Of a DNA stretch of 27,118 nucleotides, positions 1 through 6,916 are shown in pieces. The notes beneath the pieces are model-generated. The model ran no database searches and was not told the origin of the DNA. It saw only the letters and a list, made by a program, of their open reading frames with translations. Made by a program: the position numbers and the translations under genes. Each line of letters begins with the position of its first letter. Position 1 is the stretch's first letter. The stretch comes from Promethearchaeota archaeon (lineage in GTDB: Archaea; Asgardarchaeota; Lokiarchaeia; Sigynarchaeales; SOKP01). The stretch spans positions 1-27,118 of the forward strand of contig SDNN01000016.1 in assembly GCA_004524425.1 (NCBI GenBank), in the 5' to 3' direction.

Positions 1-237
1 ATATATGGATGGAATTATATCAAAAAATATGGAGAAATTCCGAGATGTGGAAGTATTGCATCTTTAATGGCATATAGTGCAGCATCTGGAACTGATTTTA
101 TACTATTTGGTCCTGTTAAATTTGCAAAGTGTATTGTACCATCCATCGCGATGATTAGCGGAATTAATTCATATTATAGAAAAAGAGTATTACGAGAAGA
201 GATCTCGGAGATTAATCCACTAAATCGAATTTTTTAA
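1..237 (+). CDS. mtrH: MtrH-family methyltransferase, C-terminal fragment
   Basis: An open frame enters from the left edge and stops with TAA at 235-237, giving the last 78 residues of a protein. The stretch GTDFILFGPVKFAKCIVPSI resembles the C-terminus of tetrahydromethanopterin S-methyltransferase subunit H, where a G-[AT]-D-[FY]-[IV]-L-[YF]-G-P segment is followed by a helix beginning near an aliphatic-Pro-[AS]-[IV]-A-M pattern. MtrH moves methyl groups between a corrinoid carrier and tetrahydromethanopterin. In Asgard genomes MtrH-like proteins often act with corrinoid proteins and MttB-like methyltransferases rather than as part of a full Mtr complex. No other mtr subunit is visible, but the upstream context lies outside the window. 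The gene converges on the next one with a 9-base gap. Family assignment rests on a short C-terminal match, so it is moderate. Confidence 0.6.
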   Translation: MYGWNYIKKYGEIPRCGSIASLMAYSAASGTDFILFGPVKFAKCIVPSIAMISGINSYYRKRVLREEISEINPLNRIF

Positions 238-246
238 AAAATAAAG

Positions 247-1764
247 TCAAGAAATATATCTTAGAAGTAAATCGCTGGTGCGATATAAGAAATCGGGAAT
301 TAATTCATCAATTTTTTCCCTTTTAGTTTCTTCATCAGTTAGAAATAATAAAAACATCTCATAATCAGATATTCGAATCCTTTTAAATATTATTACCGAA
401 TCAGCCACTTTGTAAATAGCCTCCTCTTTTTTTAGCGTACGGAATTTTGAGAAGATCTTGTAAATGATAGCGAATTGAGGGGCAGTTATTTCAAAAATAC
501 TTCTTAAATCCTGATTTTTAAAATCTTCAGAGAAATCTAAATTTAAATCATTTATGGATTCGGGAGAATAATAATCTGCTAAAACTAATCCCTCATTGTT
601 TAATAGCAATGATAAGTAAACATCAACACGAGATGAAAACTTTTTTAAATTTAAATTAATCAAATCTCTATTAGGACTCAATTTAGAGATGCCTGAGGAG
701 AATGCCCTCAAAATACTAAATATTGAAAAAATACTGGTAATGTAGATTTCTGGATCGGGAGCTGATATGACATTCTCTAACTTAGATTTAATTAAAGAAA
801 CATTTTCTTGAATATCTCTCGTCTCTATTATATCGCTATCTCCCTTTGAGAAAATTATGATTATTGGAGTTTTTTGATCGAACTCTTTTAGAGCTTGCAT
901 TATTCTTTTAAAATACTCGATGCTTTCATCAAATCTGGTTCTATTTCTAATATCAATGAAATAATATAGTAAGTCGGTATCGTATAAATATATCTGTGAT
1001 TTTTTTAGATAATTTTTTCTCAAACTCAGCTGTCCACCTAAATCCCATAAAAAAATAGAAGCCCCTAATGCTTGTATGGAAGATACAGCAGCACCAGTGG
1101 TTGGTTTTATTCCTATTAGCTTTGAATATTTTCTATCTACAGCTAATAAAAAACTTGTTTTTCCACTGTCATCAAGACCGGCAAAAATAATTTTAGTTTT
1201 TCGCTCTGAGGTAATTGGAGCAAAAGGCTTTTTTTCTATTTCAATTAATTTAAGCAATAACTTGCGAAAAATGGGAGTAATCTCTTCAACAGATTTGTAA
1301 CCATTGATTACTTGCTCATCAAACTTCAGAAAAAATTCAAAAATGATGGATTTGAACTTGTTTAAATTATTATATAGATAACTCCTTCTATTTCTATCCA
1401 CTAAAATAGAAAATGAAGATGGAATAACTTTATCACTCGACTTCGATTTAATTAAATGAAAAAAAGTTAAAGATGTTAAATGATAATCAGGATATGGTAA
1501 AATTGCATAATATGGAAAGGAATCTAAATCATCCTCTAATTCTGAAAATTCTCGATCACCAGCAAACATGCTTAGATTTTTAATTGATATTTGCATGTAA
1601 TCACGAAAGGTAAGGGCTTGGATATTTTTAGATTTAAGCAGTTTAGCTCTTTCCTCAGAGACTTCTGAAGGAAACATGTATATTGGTTGAGGACCAAATT
1701 TATCATAAGCGCTAAATAATAATGCTTTTACTACTGACTCCTCAAACAATTGGTTGAGTTCCAT
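247..1764 (-). CDS. Longin-like / Arf-like GTPase / roadblock-like fusion protein
   Basis: This 505-aa protein has three parts. Residues 1-150 form a longin/roadblock-like alpha-beta region, with a strand ending in GPQPIYMFP and a later strand SFSILVDRN. Residues 188-365 are an Arf/Rag-type G domain: G1 GLDDSGKTS at 196-204, a switch threonine around PTTG 221-224, G3 DLGGQ 241-245, a degenerate G4 SKGD 306-309 instead of NKxD, and TSIF 343-346 at the G5 position. Residues 376-505 resemble a roadblock-like C-terminal domain (LLLNNEGLVLADYYS). Its closest relative in the window is the 469-aa protein at 17883-19292, with the same order and shared landmarks such as KLSPNRDL / QLSPNREL. It starts at ATG 1764, is divergent from the next gene and stands alone. 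Such fusions are typical of Asgard archaea. A role as a nucleotide switch in a membrane- or complex-associated assembly is inferred from the domains. Confidence 0.85.
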   Translation of the reverse strand: MELNQLFEESVVKALLFSAYDKFGPQPIYMFPSEVSEERAKLLKSKNIQALTFRDYMQISIKNLSMFAGDREFSELEDDLDSFPYYAILPYPDYHLTSLTFFHLIKSKSSDKVIPSSFSILVDRNRRSYLYNNLNKFKSIIFEFFLKFDEQVINGYKSVEEITPIFRKLLLKLIEIEKKPFAPITSERKTKIIFAGLDDSGKTSFLLAVDRKYSKLIGIKPTTGAAVSSIQALGASIFLWDLGGQLSLRKNYLKKSQIYLYDTDLLYYFIDIRNRTRFDESIEYFKRIMQALKEFDQKTPIIIIFSKGDSDIIETRDIQENVSLIKSKLENVISAPDPEIYITSIFSIFSILRAFSSGISKLSPNRDLINLNLKKFSSRVDVYLSLLLNNEGLVLADYYSPESINDLNLDFSEDFKNQDLRSIFEITAPQFAIIYKIFSKFRTLKKEEAIYKVADSVIIFKRIRISDYEMFLLFLTDEETKREKIDELIPDFLYRTSDLLLRYIS

Positions 1765-1854
1765 TAAAAAATATTCTTTTTTTATTATTTATAACTGGTT
1801 ATTATTATTCCTAAGAAAAATAATTATTAATAGCTTACTTTAAAAAAAATAGAG

Positions 1855-2823
1855 ATGCTAAAAAAAATAGCCGAAAGCATAAAGAGCAATAAAAATATTC
1901 TTGAAAAAAAAGAGCTAAGCCCTATTGTTAAGTTCATTAACTTAAATTCCTTTAAAAATGGGGATAGAATCTTTTCTGATATTGGTGAAGATTCCGCTGC
2001 GATAAAAAACAAAGATAAACATATCCTGGTCACCACTGACAGGATTAAGACAAGATTTATCGAAAAGTTTCCTTATGGCGCTGGTTTCAGTTCAATACTG
2101 GTGAGTGTAGATGATATTTATGCTTGTGGAGGAAAGCCATTGGCTGCTAGTCTTATTATTTCTTTCAAGAATGAAGAAAAAGGGAAGCAAATTTTAGCGG
2201 GTGTTTGTGATGGTTCAAAAAAATTTCAAGTTCCTATAATTAGAGGCCATACAAATGTTCATGGTAAGTGTTATGAATTAAGTTCAACAATGATCGGAGA
2301 GATCAAAAAAGATGATTACATCTCAGCGAAAAATGCTAAAATTGGTGATAATCTCATTTTAGCCGTTGATTTTGATGGAAAAGTAGGAAAAGCAAGTAAA
2401 TATTATTTTGACACGACGACATTCAAAAGCTCCGATGAAGTCCTCGGGAAAAGAAGAGCAATGAACGTGATTGCCGAGAGACACTTGGCAAATTCCTCAA
2501 AGGATATTTCAAATGGTGGAATTTTTGGAACTGTTTTGCAATTAATAAAATATTCTGGAGTAGGAGCTAACATAGATATTACGCGCATAAAGATCCCCGA
2601 AGAACTAGTGAGGTTGAATTATACTTTAGAAACGTACATCAAAATGTACTTGACAACTTCATACATCGTGACTGCTGCGGATGAAGATTGTGAGGAAATC
2701 ATCAACATTTTTACAGAACATGGTCTACACGCAAATATCATAGGAAAAATTATTAAAGAAAGAAACCTCCTAAAAATTAATGAAGGTATTGAAAAAGATT
2801 CCATAAATGTAATTAGATTTTAA
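1855..2823 (+). CDS. AIR synthase-related (PurM/ThiL/SelD-fold) protein, methanogenesis marker 2-like
   Basis: A 322-aa protein of the PurM-type ATP-binding superfamily (PurM, ThiL, HypE, SelD). Visible landmarks are DIGEDSAAI near residue 42, matching the G-x-G-D-D-A-A nucleotide/metal loop of the fold; SVDDIYACGGKPLA near residue 84, matching the S-x-x-D-[IL]-x-A-[MC]-G-[AG]-x-P helix; and KDISNGGIFGTVLQLIKYSG, matching the D-[IV]-S-[DN]-G segment before the C-terminal domain. Length and the combination of motifs look most like the group called methanogenesis marker protein 2, which is also found outside methanogens. The exact substrate cannot be read from the sequence. It lies upstream of, and in the same direction as, the ACT protein with a 56-base gap, so co-transcription is possible. 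ThiL or HypE function is less likely because their signature segments are not clean matches. Confidence 0.7.
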   Translation: MLKKIAESIKSNKNILEKKELSPIVKFINLNSFKNGDRIFSDIGEDSAAIKNKDKHILVTTDRIKTRFIEKFPYGAGFSSILVSVDDIYACGGKPLAASLIISFKNEEKGKQILAGVCDGSKKFQVPIIRGHTNVHGKCYELSSTMIGEIKKDDYISAKNAKIGDNLILAVDFDGKVGKASKYYFDTTTFKSSDEVLGKRRAMNVIAERHLANSSKDISNGGIFGTVLQLIKYSGVGANIDITRIKIPEELVRLNYTLETYIKMYLTTSYIVTAADEDCEEIINIFTEHGLHANIIGKIIKERNLLKINEGIEKDSINVIRF

Positions 2824-2879
2824 AGAAAATTATTGTATAAAATTTAAATCATAAATTAATAATATTTGGAACATCTCCC

Positions 2880-3371
2880 ATGATTAACATAAAATGCAAA
2901 TTGCCTGATACCCCCGGCAGCTTAATAGAATTGATTAAACCGATTTCTGCAAACCATGGGAATATTTACGGAATTTTACATCATCATGATAAGAAATTAA
3001 ATAACATGATTCCTGTGGATATTTCTTTTGAAATTCCCTTGGAATTGAGGGAATCTAGCTTAGAAAATATTCAAAAAGAACTAGAAAAAAAAAATATTGA
3101 AATCGAAAAGATAACCTTGGGGGGGAAACAAAGACAATTGATTGTATTATTAACTGGTCATGTTTTTGATACTGATGTAGTTGACACCATCAAAAGGCTG
3201 GCTAAAAAAAAAATTAAAGTGACCGAATTGCAAGCAAGATTCACGGAAATTTCAGAGGTGAGTAATGTAAAGCTAAAACTTACTTATCCCGATACGATCA
3301 ATGAAGATAAATTAATGAATGAATTAGAGATAATTTGTAAAGAAAAAAATTTATTCTTGATAAGATCATAA
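2880..3371 (+). CDS. ACT-domain regulatory protein, two ACT-like repeats
   Basis: A 163-aa protein beginning directly with an ACT-type sequence: a first strand, then LPDTPGSLIELIKPISANHG, which matches the D-x-P-G-x-L turn and helix of amino-acid-binding ACT domains. A second half from about residue 85 (RQLIVLLTGHVFDTDVVDTI onwards) has the same strand-helix-strand rhythm, suggesting a tandem pair. No catalytic domain is attached. In archaea a stand-alone ACT protein of this kind commonly sits beside homoserine dehydrogenase. Here hom follows about 300 bases downstream on the same strand, with only a tiny zinc-ribbon gene between. The Hom here is the short form without its own ACT tail, so this protein may supply threonine or other amino-acid feedback. 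The regulatory role is inferred. Confidence 0.8.
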   Translation: MINIKCKLPDTPGSLIELIKPISANHGNIYGILHHHDKKLNNMIPVDISFEIPLELRESSLENIQKELEKKNIEIEKITLGGKQRQLIVLLTGHVFDTDVVDTIKRLAKKKIKVTELQARFTEISEVSNVKLKLTYPDTINEDKLMNELEIICKEKNLFLIRS

Positions 3372-3452
3372 CGGCTAAATTTAATTTGAGATAATATTAA
3401 GAGTTATAATAGATATTTAATGAAATTTTTTATTGAACTTTGTTGAGATAAG

Positions 3453-3626
3453 TTGTCAAAAAAGAAGAAAAAATATTCTAAAAAAAGTAAGATTCCCCCT
3501 GGAAAAATTAGATGTCCTGAGTGTGGAAGAATAATAGAAGAAGGATTAGTTTTTTGCCCTGAATGTGGAAATAGAATTCCCCCTTGGGCTCAATTTAATA
3601 GTAATTCTTCTCCTGGTATGATTTAA
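3453..3626 (+). CDS. Small double-CPxCG zinc-ribbon protein
   Basis: A 57-aa frame starting at TTG 3453 and ending with TAA 3624-3626. It has a lysine-rich start, then CPECGRIIEEGLVFCPECGN: two CPxCG knuckles spaced as in one treble-clef/zinc-ribbon unit, followed by a Pro-Trp segment and a polar tail. The start is uncertain because no good Shine-Dalgarno is seen, but the knuckles make it a convincing gene despite its length. It fills most of what would otherwise be a 301-base gap between the ACT gene and hom. Zinc ribbons of this size often serve as protein- or RNA-interaction modules. A similar knuckle opens the roadblock protein at 10078. No specific function can be assigned. Confidence 0.7.
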   Translation: MSKKKKKYSKKSKIPPGKIRCPECGRIIEEGLVFCPECGNRIPPWAQFNSNSSPGMI

Positions 3627-3672
3627 TAAATCACTTTATTACATTTGAAAAGTTAATAAATATCCTAAAGTT

Positions 3673-4701
3673 GTGAATGATATGGAATTAAAACTTGGTT
3701 TGATTGGGTATGGAAATGTTGGAAAAAGCTTCATTCATATTTTAAATAATAAAAAAGAAATGATTAAAAGAAAATTCGATTTAAATGTGAAAGTAATTGC
3801 TATTTTTGAATTTGATGGGGCATTAATAGAGAATAATGGGTTAAACATGGATGAAATTCTAGAAATAGGAGAGAACTTTAGAGATTTACCTTATTGGAAA
3901 CAGGGCGTGAAAGTAATCGAAATTATTAATGATTTAAACATAAACGCATGCATTGAAACAACACCTACCAATCCTAATACAGGTGAACCTGCATTATCTC
4001 ACATTATTAAGGCTCTTGAAAATGGCATTGATGTTGTTGCTTCAAATAAAGGTCCATTTTTCCTCGAGGCTGAAAAAATTAAAAGTCTAGCAAAAAAAAA
4101 TAATTGTTTAGTCAGATACGAAGCAACAGTTGCAAGTTGTGTCCCTAGCTTATCTATAAAAGAAAATTTGATTGGAAATAATATTATACGAATCACAGCA
4201 ATTCTCAATGGTACTTGTAACTATATTTTAAGTAGAATGACCTCTGAAGGAATCCCATTTGATATTGCATTGAAGGAAGCGCAGGAATTGGGTTATGCAG
4301 AAGCAGATCCCACCTTAGATATTGAAGGATATGATGCTGCTGGAAAATTAGTAATCATCGCCAACGAATTACTTGAATGGTCCAAAAATATTAAGGACGT
4401 GAGTATTAAAGGAATAACAAAAATAACACCTCAAGCAATAGACCTCGCAAAAACTGATGGATTGATCATCAAGCATTTAGCTATCGCTGATTTAATAAAC
4501 GAGGAATTATTTGTCGAACCAAGATTAATTGAAAAAGATAGCCCGTTGAATATTTCTGGCACACTCAATGTTATTGAACTAAAAACTAAGTATGCCGGAC
4601 CCATAGTGTTGATGGGAAGGGGTGCGGGTGGTTTTGAAGCTGCTTCTGCAATACTAAACGATTTGATATACATTGCTAGGAGAAAACAACATCCTAGCTA
4701 A
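3673..4701 (+). CDS. hom: Homoserine dehydrogenase (short archaeal form, no ACT tail)
   Basis: A 342-aa NAD(P)-dependent enzyme that reduces aspartate semialdehyde to homoserine in threonine and methionine synthesis. It opens with the Rossmann motif LGLIGYGNVGKSF (residues 8-20). ASNKGPFF near residue 123 matches the conserved Asn-Lys of the nucleotide site, and NGTCNYILSRM plus LGYAEADPTLDIEGYDAAGK match the catalytic-domain signature with its acidic and lysine residues. The loop that usually reads A-T-V-[GM]-x-G-x-P reads ATVASCVP here, a mild deviation. It lacks the C-terminal ACT domain found in longer bacterial enzymes, consistent with the separate ACT gene upstream. GTG at 3673 gives MNDMEL; ATG at 3682 is an alternative start. 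Threonine synthase is three genes downstream. Confidence 0.93.
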   Translation: MNDMELKLGLIGYGNVGKSFIHILNNKKEMIKRKFDLNVKVIAIFEFDGALIENNGLNMDEILEIGENFRDLPYWKQGVKVIEIINDLNINACIETTPTNPNTGEPALSHIIKALENGIDVVASNKGPFFLEAEKIKSLAKKNNCLVRYEATVASCVPSLSIKENLIGNNIIRITAILNGTCNYILSRMTSEGIPFDIALKEAQELGYAEADPTLDIEGYDAAGKLVIIANELLEWSKNIKDVSIKGITKITPQAIDLAKTDGLIIKHLAIADLINEELFVEPRLIEKDSPLNISGTLNVIELKTKYAGPIVLMGRGAGGFEAASAILNDLIYIARRKQHPS

Positions 4702-4742
4702 GTTTTTCTTTCATGGTAACTATTATCATGTTTTTGATATTT

Positions 4743-4768
4743 GTTAAAAATAAATAGAGTAAATTATT
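4743..4768. repeat. Direct repeat copy 1 (hom-LOG intergenic)
   Basis: Positions 4743-4768 read gttaaaaataaatagagtaa followed by attatt. The same sequence minus two bases recurs at 4796-4819, about 53 bases downstream. The shared core atagagtaaattatt is a perfect 15-base match. Both copies lie between the stop of hom and the start of the LOG-type gene, so they could be a paired regulator site or a small duplication. AT-rich archaeal intergenic DNA can produce short repeats by chance, but 24 of 26 aligned positions is more than expected. Confidence 0.6.
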
Positions 4769-4795
4769 TTATTAATAACCGAACTCTCTTTGATG

Positions 4796-4819
4796 GTTAA
4801 AAATATAGAGTAAATTATT
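4796..4819. repeat. Direct repeat copy 2 (hom-LOG intergenic)
   Basis: Second copy, gttaaaaatatagagtaaat followed by tatt, differing from the copy at 4743-4768 only by loss of two A/T bases near the middle. It ends 8 bases before the GGAGG ribosome-binding site of the LOG-type gene, so it would lie within or next to the 5' untranslated region. Confidence 0.6.
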
Positions 4820-4826
4820 ATTTTCT

Positions 4827-4831
4827 GGAGG
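4827..4831 (+). promoter_or_regulatory. Shine-Dalgarno deciding a TTG start
   Basis: GGAGG at 4827-4831, 10 bases before TTG 4842. It is one of the few clear Shine-Dalgarno motifs in the window. No in-frame ATG lies nearby, so it supports TTG as the true start and makes other TTG starts in the window more believable. Confidence 0.7.
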
Positions 4832-4841
4832 ACATTATCTT

Positions 4842-5399
4842 TTGAATTTTAATTTTAAAGAACATTTTCGTGGGATAATATCTGTTATAGGAGGAAGTGA
4901 GATCGATAAAAAGACTGAAAATATAGCGATTGAAATAGGAAGATTACTCGCACTTAACCATTATGCAGTTTCTTGTGGCGGTTTATCTGGTGTCATGGAA
5001 GCAGTTTGTAAGGGCGCAAAACAAGAAAACGGTTTAACGATTGGTATCATTCCTCATAAAACCAAATCAGTGGCTAATGAATTTGTAGACATCGTCATTC
5101 CAGTTCCATTTTCTCAAGCAAGAAACGTGGTGGTGGTGTTAAGTGGTGATGCTTGCATAGCAATTGGAGGAAAAGCAGGAACTTTATCCGAAATGTGTTT
5201 TGCTTGGATATATCAAAAACCAATTGTTGCGATTTCTAATATAGAAGGTTGGTCCTCTAAATTAAAGGATCAAAAAATTGATGATAGGAGACTTGACATG
5301 ATTTACGGAGCAGATACTCCAAAACAAGCTATCGATAAAATTAATGAATTATTAAAATCAACTAGGCCTAACGATTTAAGTTTCACCGATAATTTTTAA
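4842..5399 (+). CDS. LOG/TIGR00725-type Rossmann protein
   Basis: A 185-aa single-domain protein of the SLOG/LOG superfamily (lysine decarboxylase-like, TIGR00725 branch). The order of motifs is typical: a first strand ISVIGGSE at 13-20, YAVSCGGLSGVMEA at 41-54, SQARN at 91-95 and the phosphate-binding GGKAGTLSE at 109-117, the local form of P-G-G-x-G-T-x-x-E. Bacterial and plant LOG enzymes release ribose-phosphate from cytokinin nucleotides, but the TIGR00725 branch has no settled substrate. A nucleotide or nucleotide-derivative ligand is inferred from the fold. TTG 4842 is supported by GGAGG 10 bases upstream. A pair of direct repeats lies just before the gene, and the ClC gene follows after 56 bases. 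Confidence 0.85.
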   Translation: MNFNFKEHFRGIISVIGGSEIDKKTENIAIEIGRLLALNHYAVSCGGLSGVMEAVCKGAKQENGLTIGIIPHKTKSVANEFVDIVIPVPFSQARNVVVVLSGDACIAIGGKAGTLSEMCFAWIYQKPIVAISNIEGWSSKLKDQKIDDRRLDMIYGADTPKQAIDKINELLKSTRPNDLSFTDNF

Positions 5400-5455
5400 A
5401 AAATATTTATTTTAAATCATAAGGAACGAAATTTTAATATAAATGTGAATTTAAG

Positions 5456-6793
5456 TTGAGTGAAAAAGTCAAGTTAAAAGAGCGCATCAAGGGATTTTAT
5501 ATCCTCCATCATTCATGGTTAGCCAGATATTTCAATATCATTTTTCTTTCCATCATTCTTGGATTAATTTGTGGTTTTGTGATGGTACTTTTTAATTATT
5601 TGCTCATCCTGTTTAAAATGACCTTTTCATATTTACCTTATTTTATTTCTCCCATTCTTGCGGGTTTATTAACTAGCTTATTAGTCAAATATGGAAATGC
5701 GAATAGAATAATGGGAACGGGTGCTGCAGAGTTTGTCGAAGATGTGAATAGAGCAGATCTTAATTTAGAACAATCTGAAATGGAATTTAATAGAAAACAG
5801 AACGTGTTTAGTAAAACCCTAGCCACGAGTTGGACCTATGGATCAGGCATGATATGTGGATTAGAAGGACCAGGTTTATTGATTGGTGGAAATTTAGGTT
5901 ACTTATTTTTCAAAACGGGAAAATATCATCTGGAAGGGATTGATGCATTTTTTATTGGAGCAAGTGCCTGTACGGGAGCGATATTAAAAGCACCGATAAG
6001 TGGTGCTTTATTTTGTGCTGAACTACCCTATTTTAATCATATTCGGTATAAATCGTTGGTTCCAAGTATAATAGCCTCCACTATCGCCTATTTTATATAT
6101 TGTACTTTTTTTGAATTCACCCCTTTAGTGGAAACAGATTTATCATCAATCAGTCCCGAACGGGTTAATTATTTATTGCTATTGCCCTTGCTAGTACTTT
6201 TTGGAATTATATCGGGTTTATTTGTACTAGTTTTTATGAGCTTGCTAAGAGAATTTACTTCCAAGGTAAAGAAATTTTTTGAAAGAAAAAACAAATTATG
6301 GTTATCACCTTTATGTGGAGCTTTAGCTTACGCACTCTTTCTCTTCATGATAATCCCATTTCTGATTGAAGATTATGAATCAGCTCTGATTGGACCAGAT
6401 GCCTCCTTTTTAAATTACTTCATTAATACTATAAATCTAATTAAGATGAATTGGATATTCTACTTAATCCTTGGCGGATTATTTCTCATCGGTATTTTTC
6501 TCTCAATAGGAACGATGAATAGTGCAGGCATTATCATGCCCTTAATGATTTTTGGAGCTATTTTGGGTGCGGTCTTTGGTAAGCTTTTCTATCCCGAAAA
6601 TCCTCAATTATTCGTGTTATTGGGGATCTCAGCAGTTTTAGGTGCTTCACTTAATACACCGATTGCCGCTATCTTTTTATTACTTGAACTAACGTGGGCA
6701 CCCTTTCTGTTAATCCCCGCAAGCATCACTACTTTAATTGCCTATATTTTTAGTGGGCCCACATCAATCATTCGTGGACAAAAGAATATTTGA
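5456..6793 (+). CDS. ClC-family chloride channel/transporter
   Basis: A 445-aa polytopic membrane protein with about ten or more hydrophobic segments, the usual core size of a prokaryotic ClC without CBS domains. Conserved landmarks are GLEGPGLLIGG at 135-145, the G-[KR]-E-G-P loop whose glutamate (E137 here) is the gating or proton-coupling residue; GASACTGAILKAPISGALF at 168-186; and NSAGIIMPLMIFGAILGAVFG at 355-375, the G-x-F-x-P region. The first selectivity loop, GSGIP in well-studied members, reads GTGAA at 87-91, so the anion-coordinating Ser and Pro are replaced and chloride specificity cannot be taken for granted. It starts at TTG 5456. Its neighbours on both sides are metabolic and do not explain its role. 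Confidence 0.9.
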   Translation: MSEKVKLKERIKGFYILHHSWLARYFNIIFLSIILGLICGFVMVLFNYLLILFKMTFSYLPYFISPILAGLLTSLLVKYGNANRIMGTGAAEFVEDVNRADLNLEQSEMEFNRKQNVFSKTLATSWTYGSGMICGLEGPGLLIGGNLGYLFFKTGKYHLEGIDAFFIGASACTGAILKAPISGALFCAELPYFNHIRYKSLVPSIIASTIAYFIYCTFFEFTPLVETDLSSISPERVNYLLLLPLLVLFGIISGLFVLVFMSLLREFTSKVKKFFERKNKLWLSPLCGALAYALFLFMIIPFLIEDYESALIGPDASFLNYFINTINLIKMNWIFYLILGGLFLIGIFLSIGTMNSAGIIMPLMIFGAILGAVFGKLFYPENPQLFVLLGISAVLGASLNTPIAAIFLLLELTWAPFLLIPASITTLIAYIFSGPTSIIRGQKNI

Positions 6794-6916
6794 AATGATA
6801 TGATTATTTTAACATCTGATTTTTGAGTTTTAATGAGATTTTGAGAATTAAATTAATAATTTATTTTACCTTAAACTTTCATAAGATTTACATTTAAATT
6901 CTTCGAGTAAAATAAC

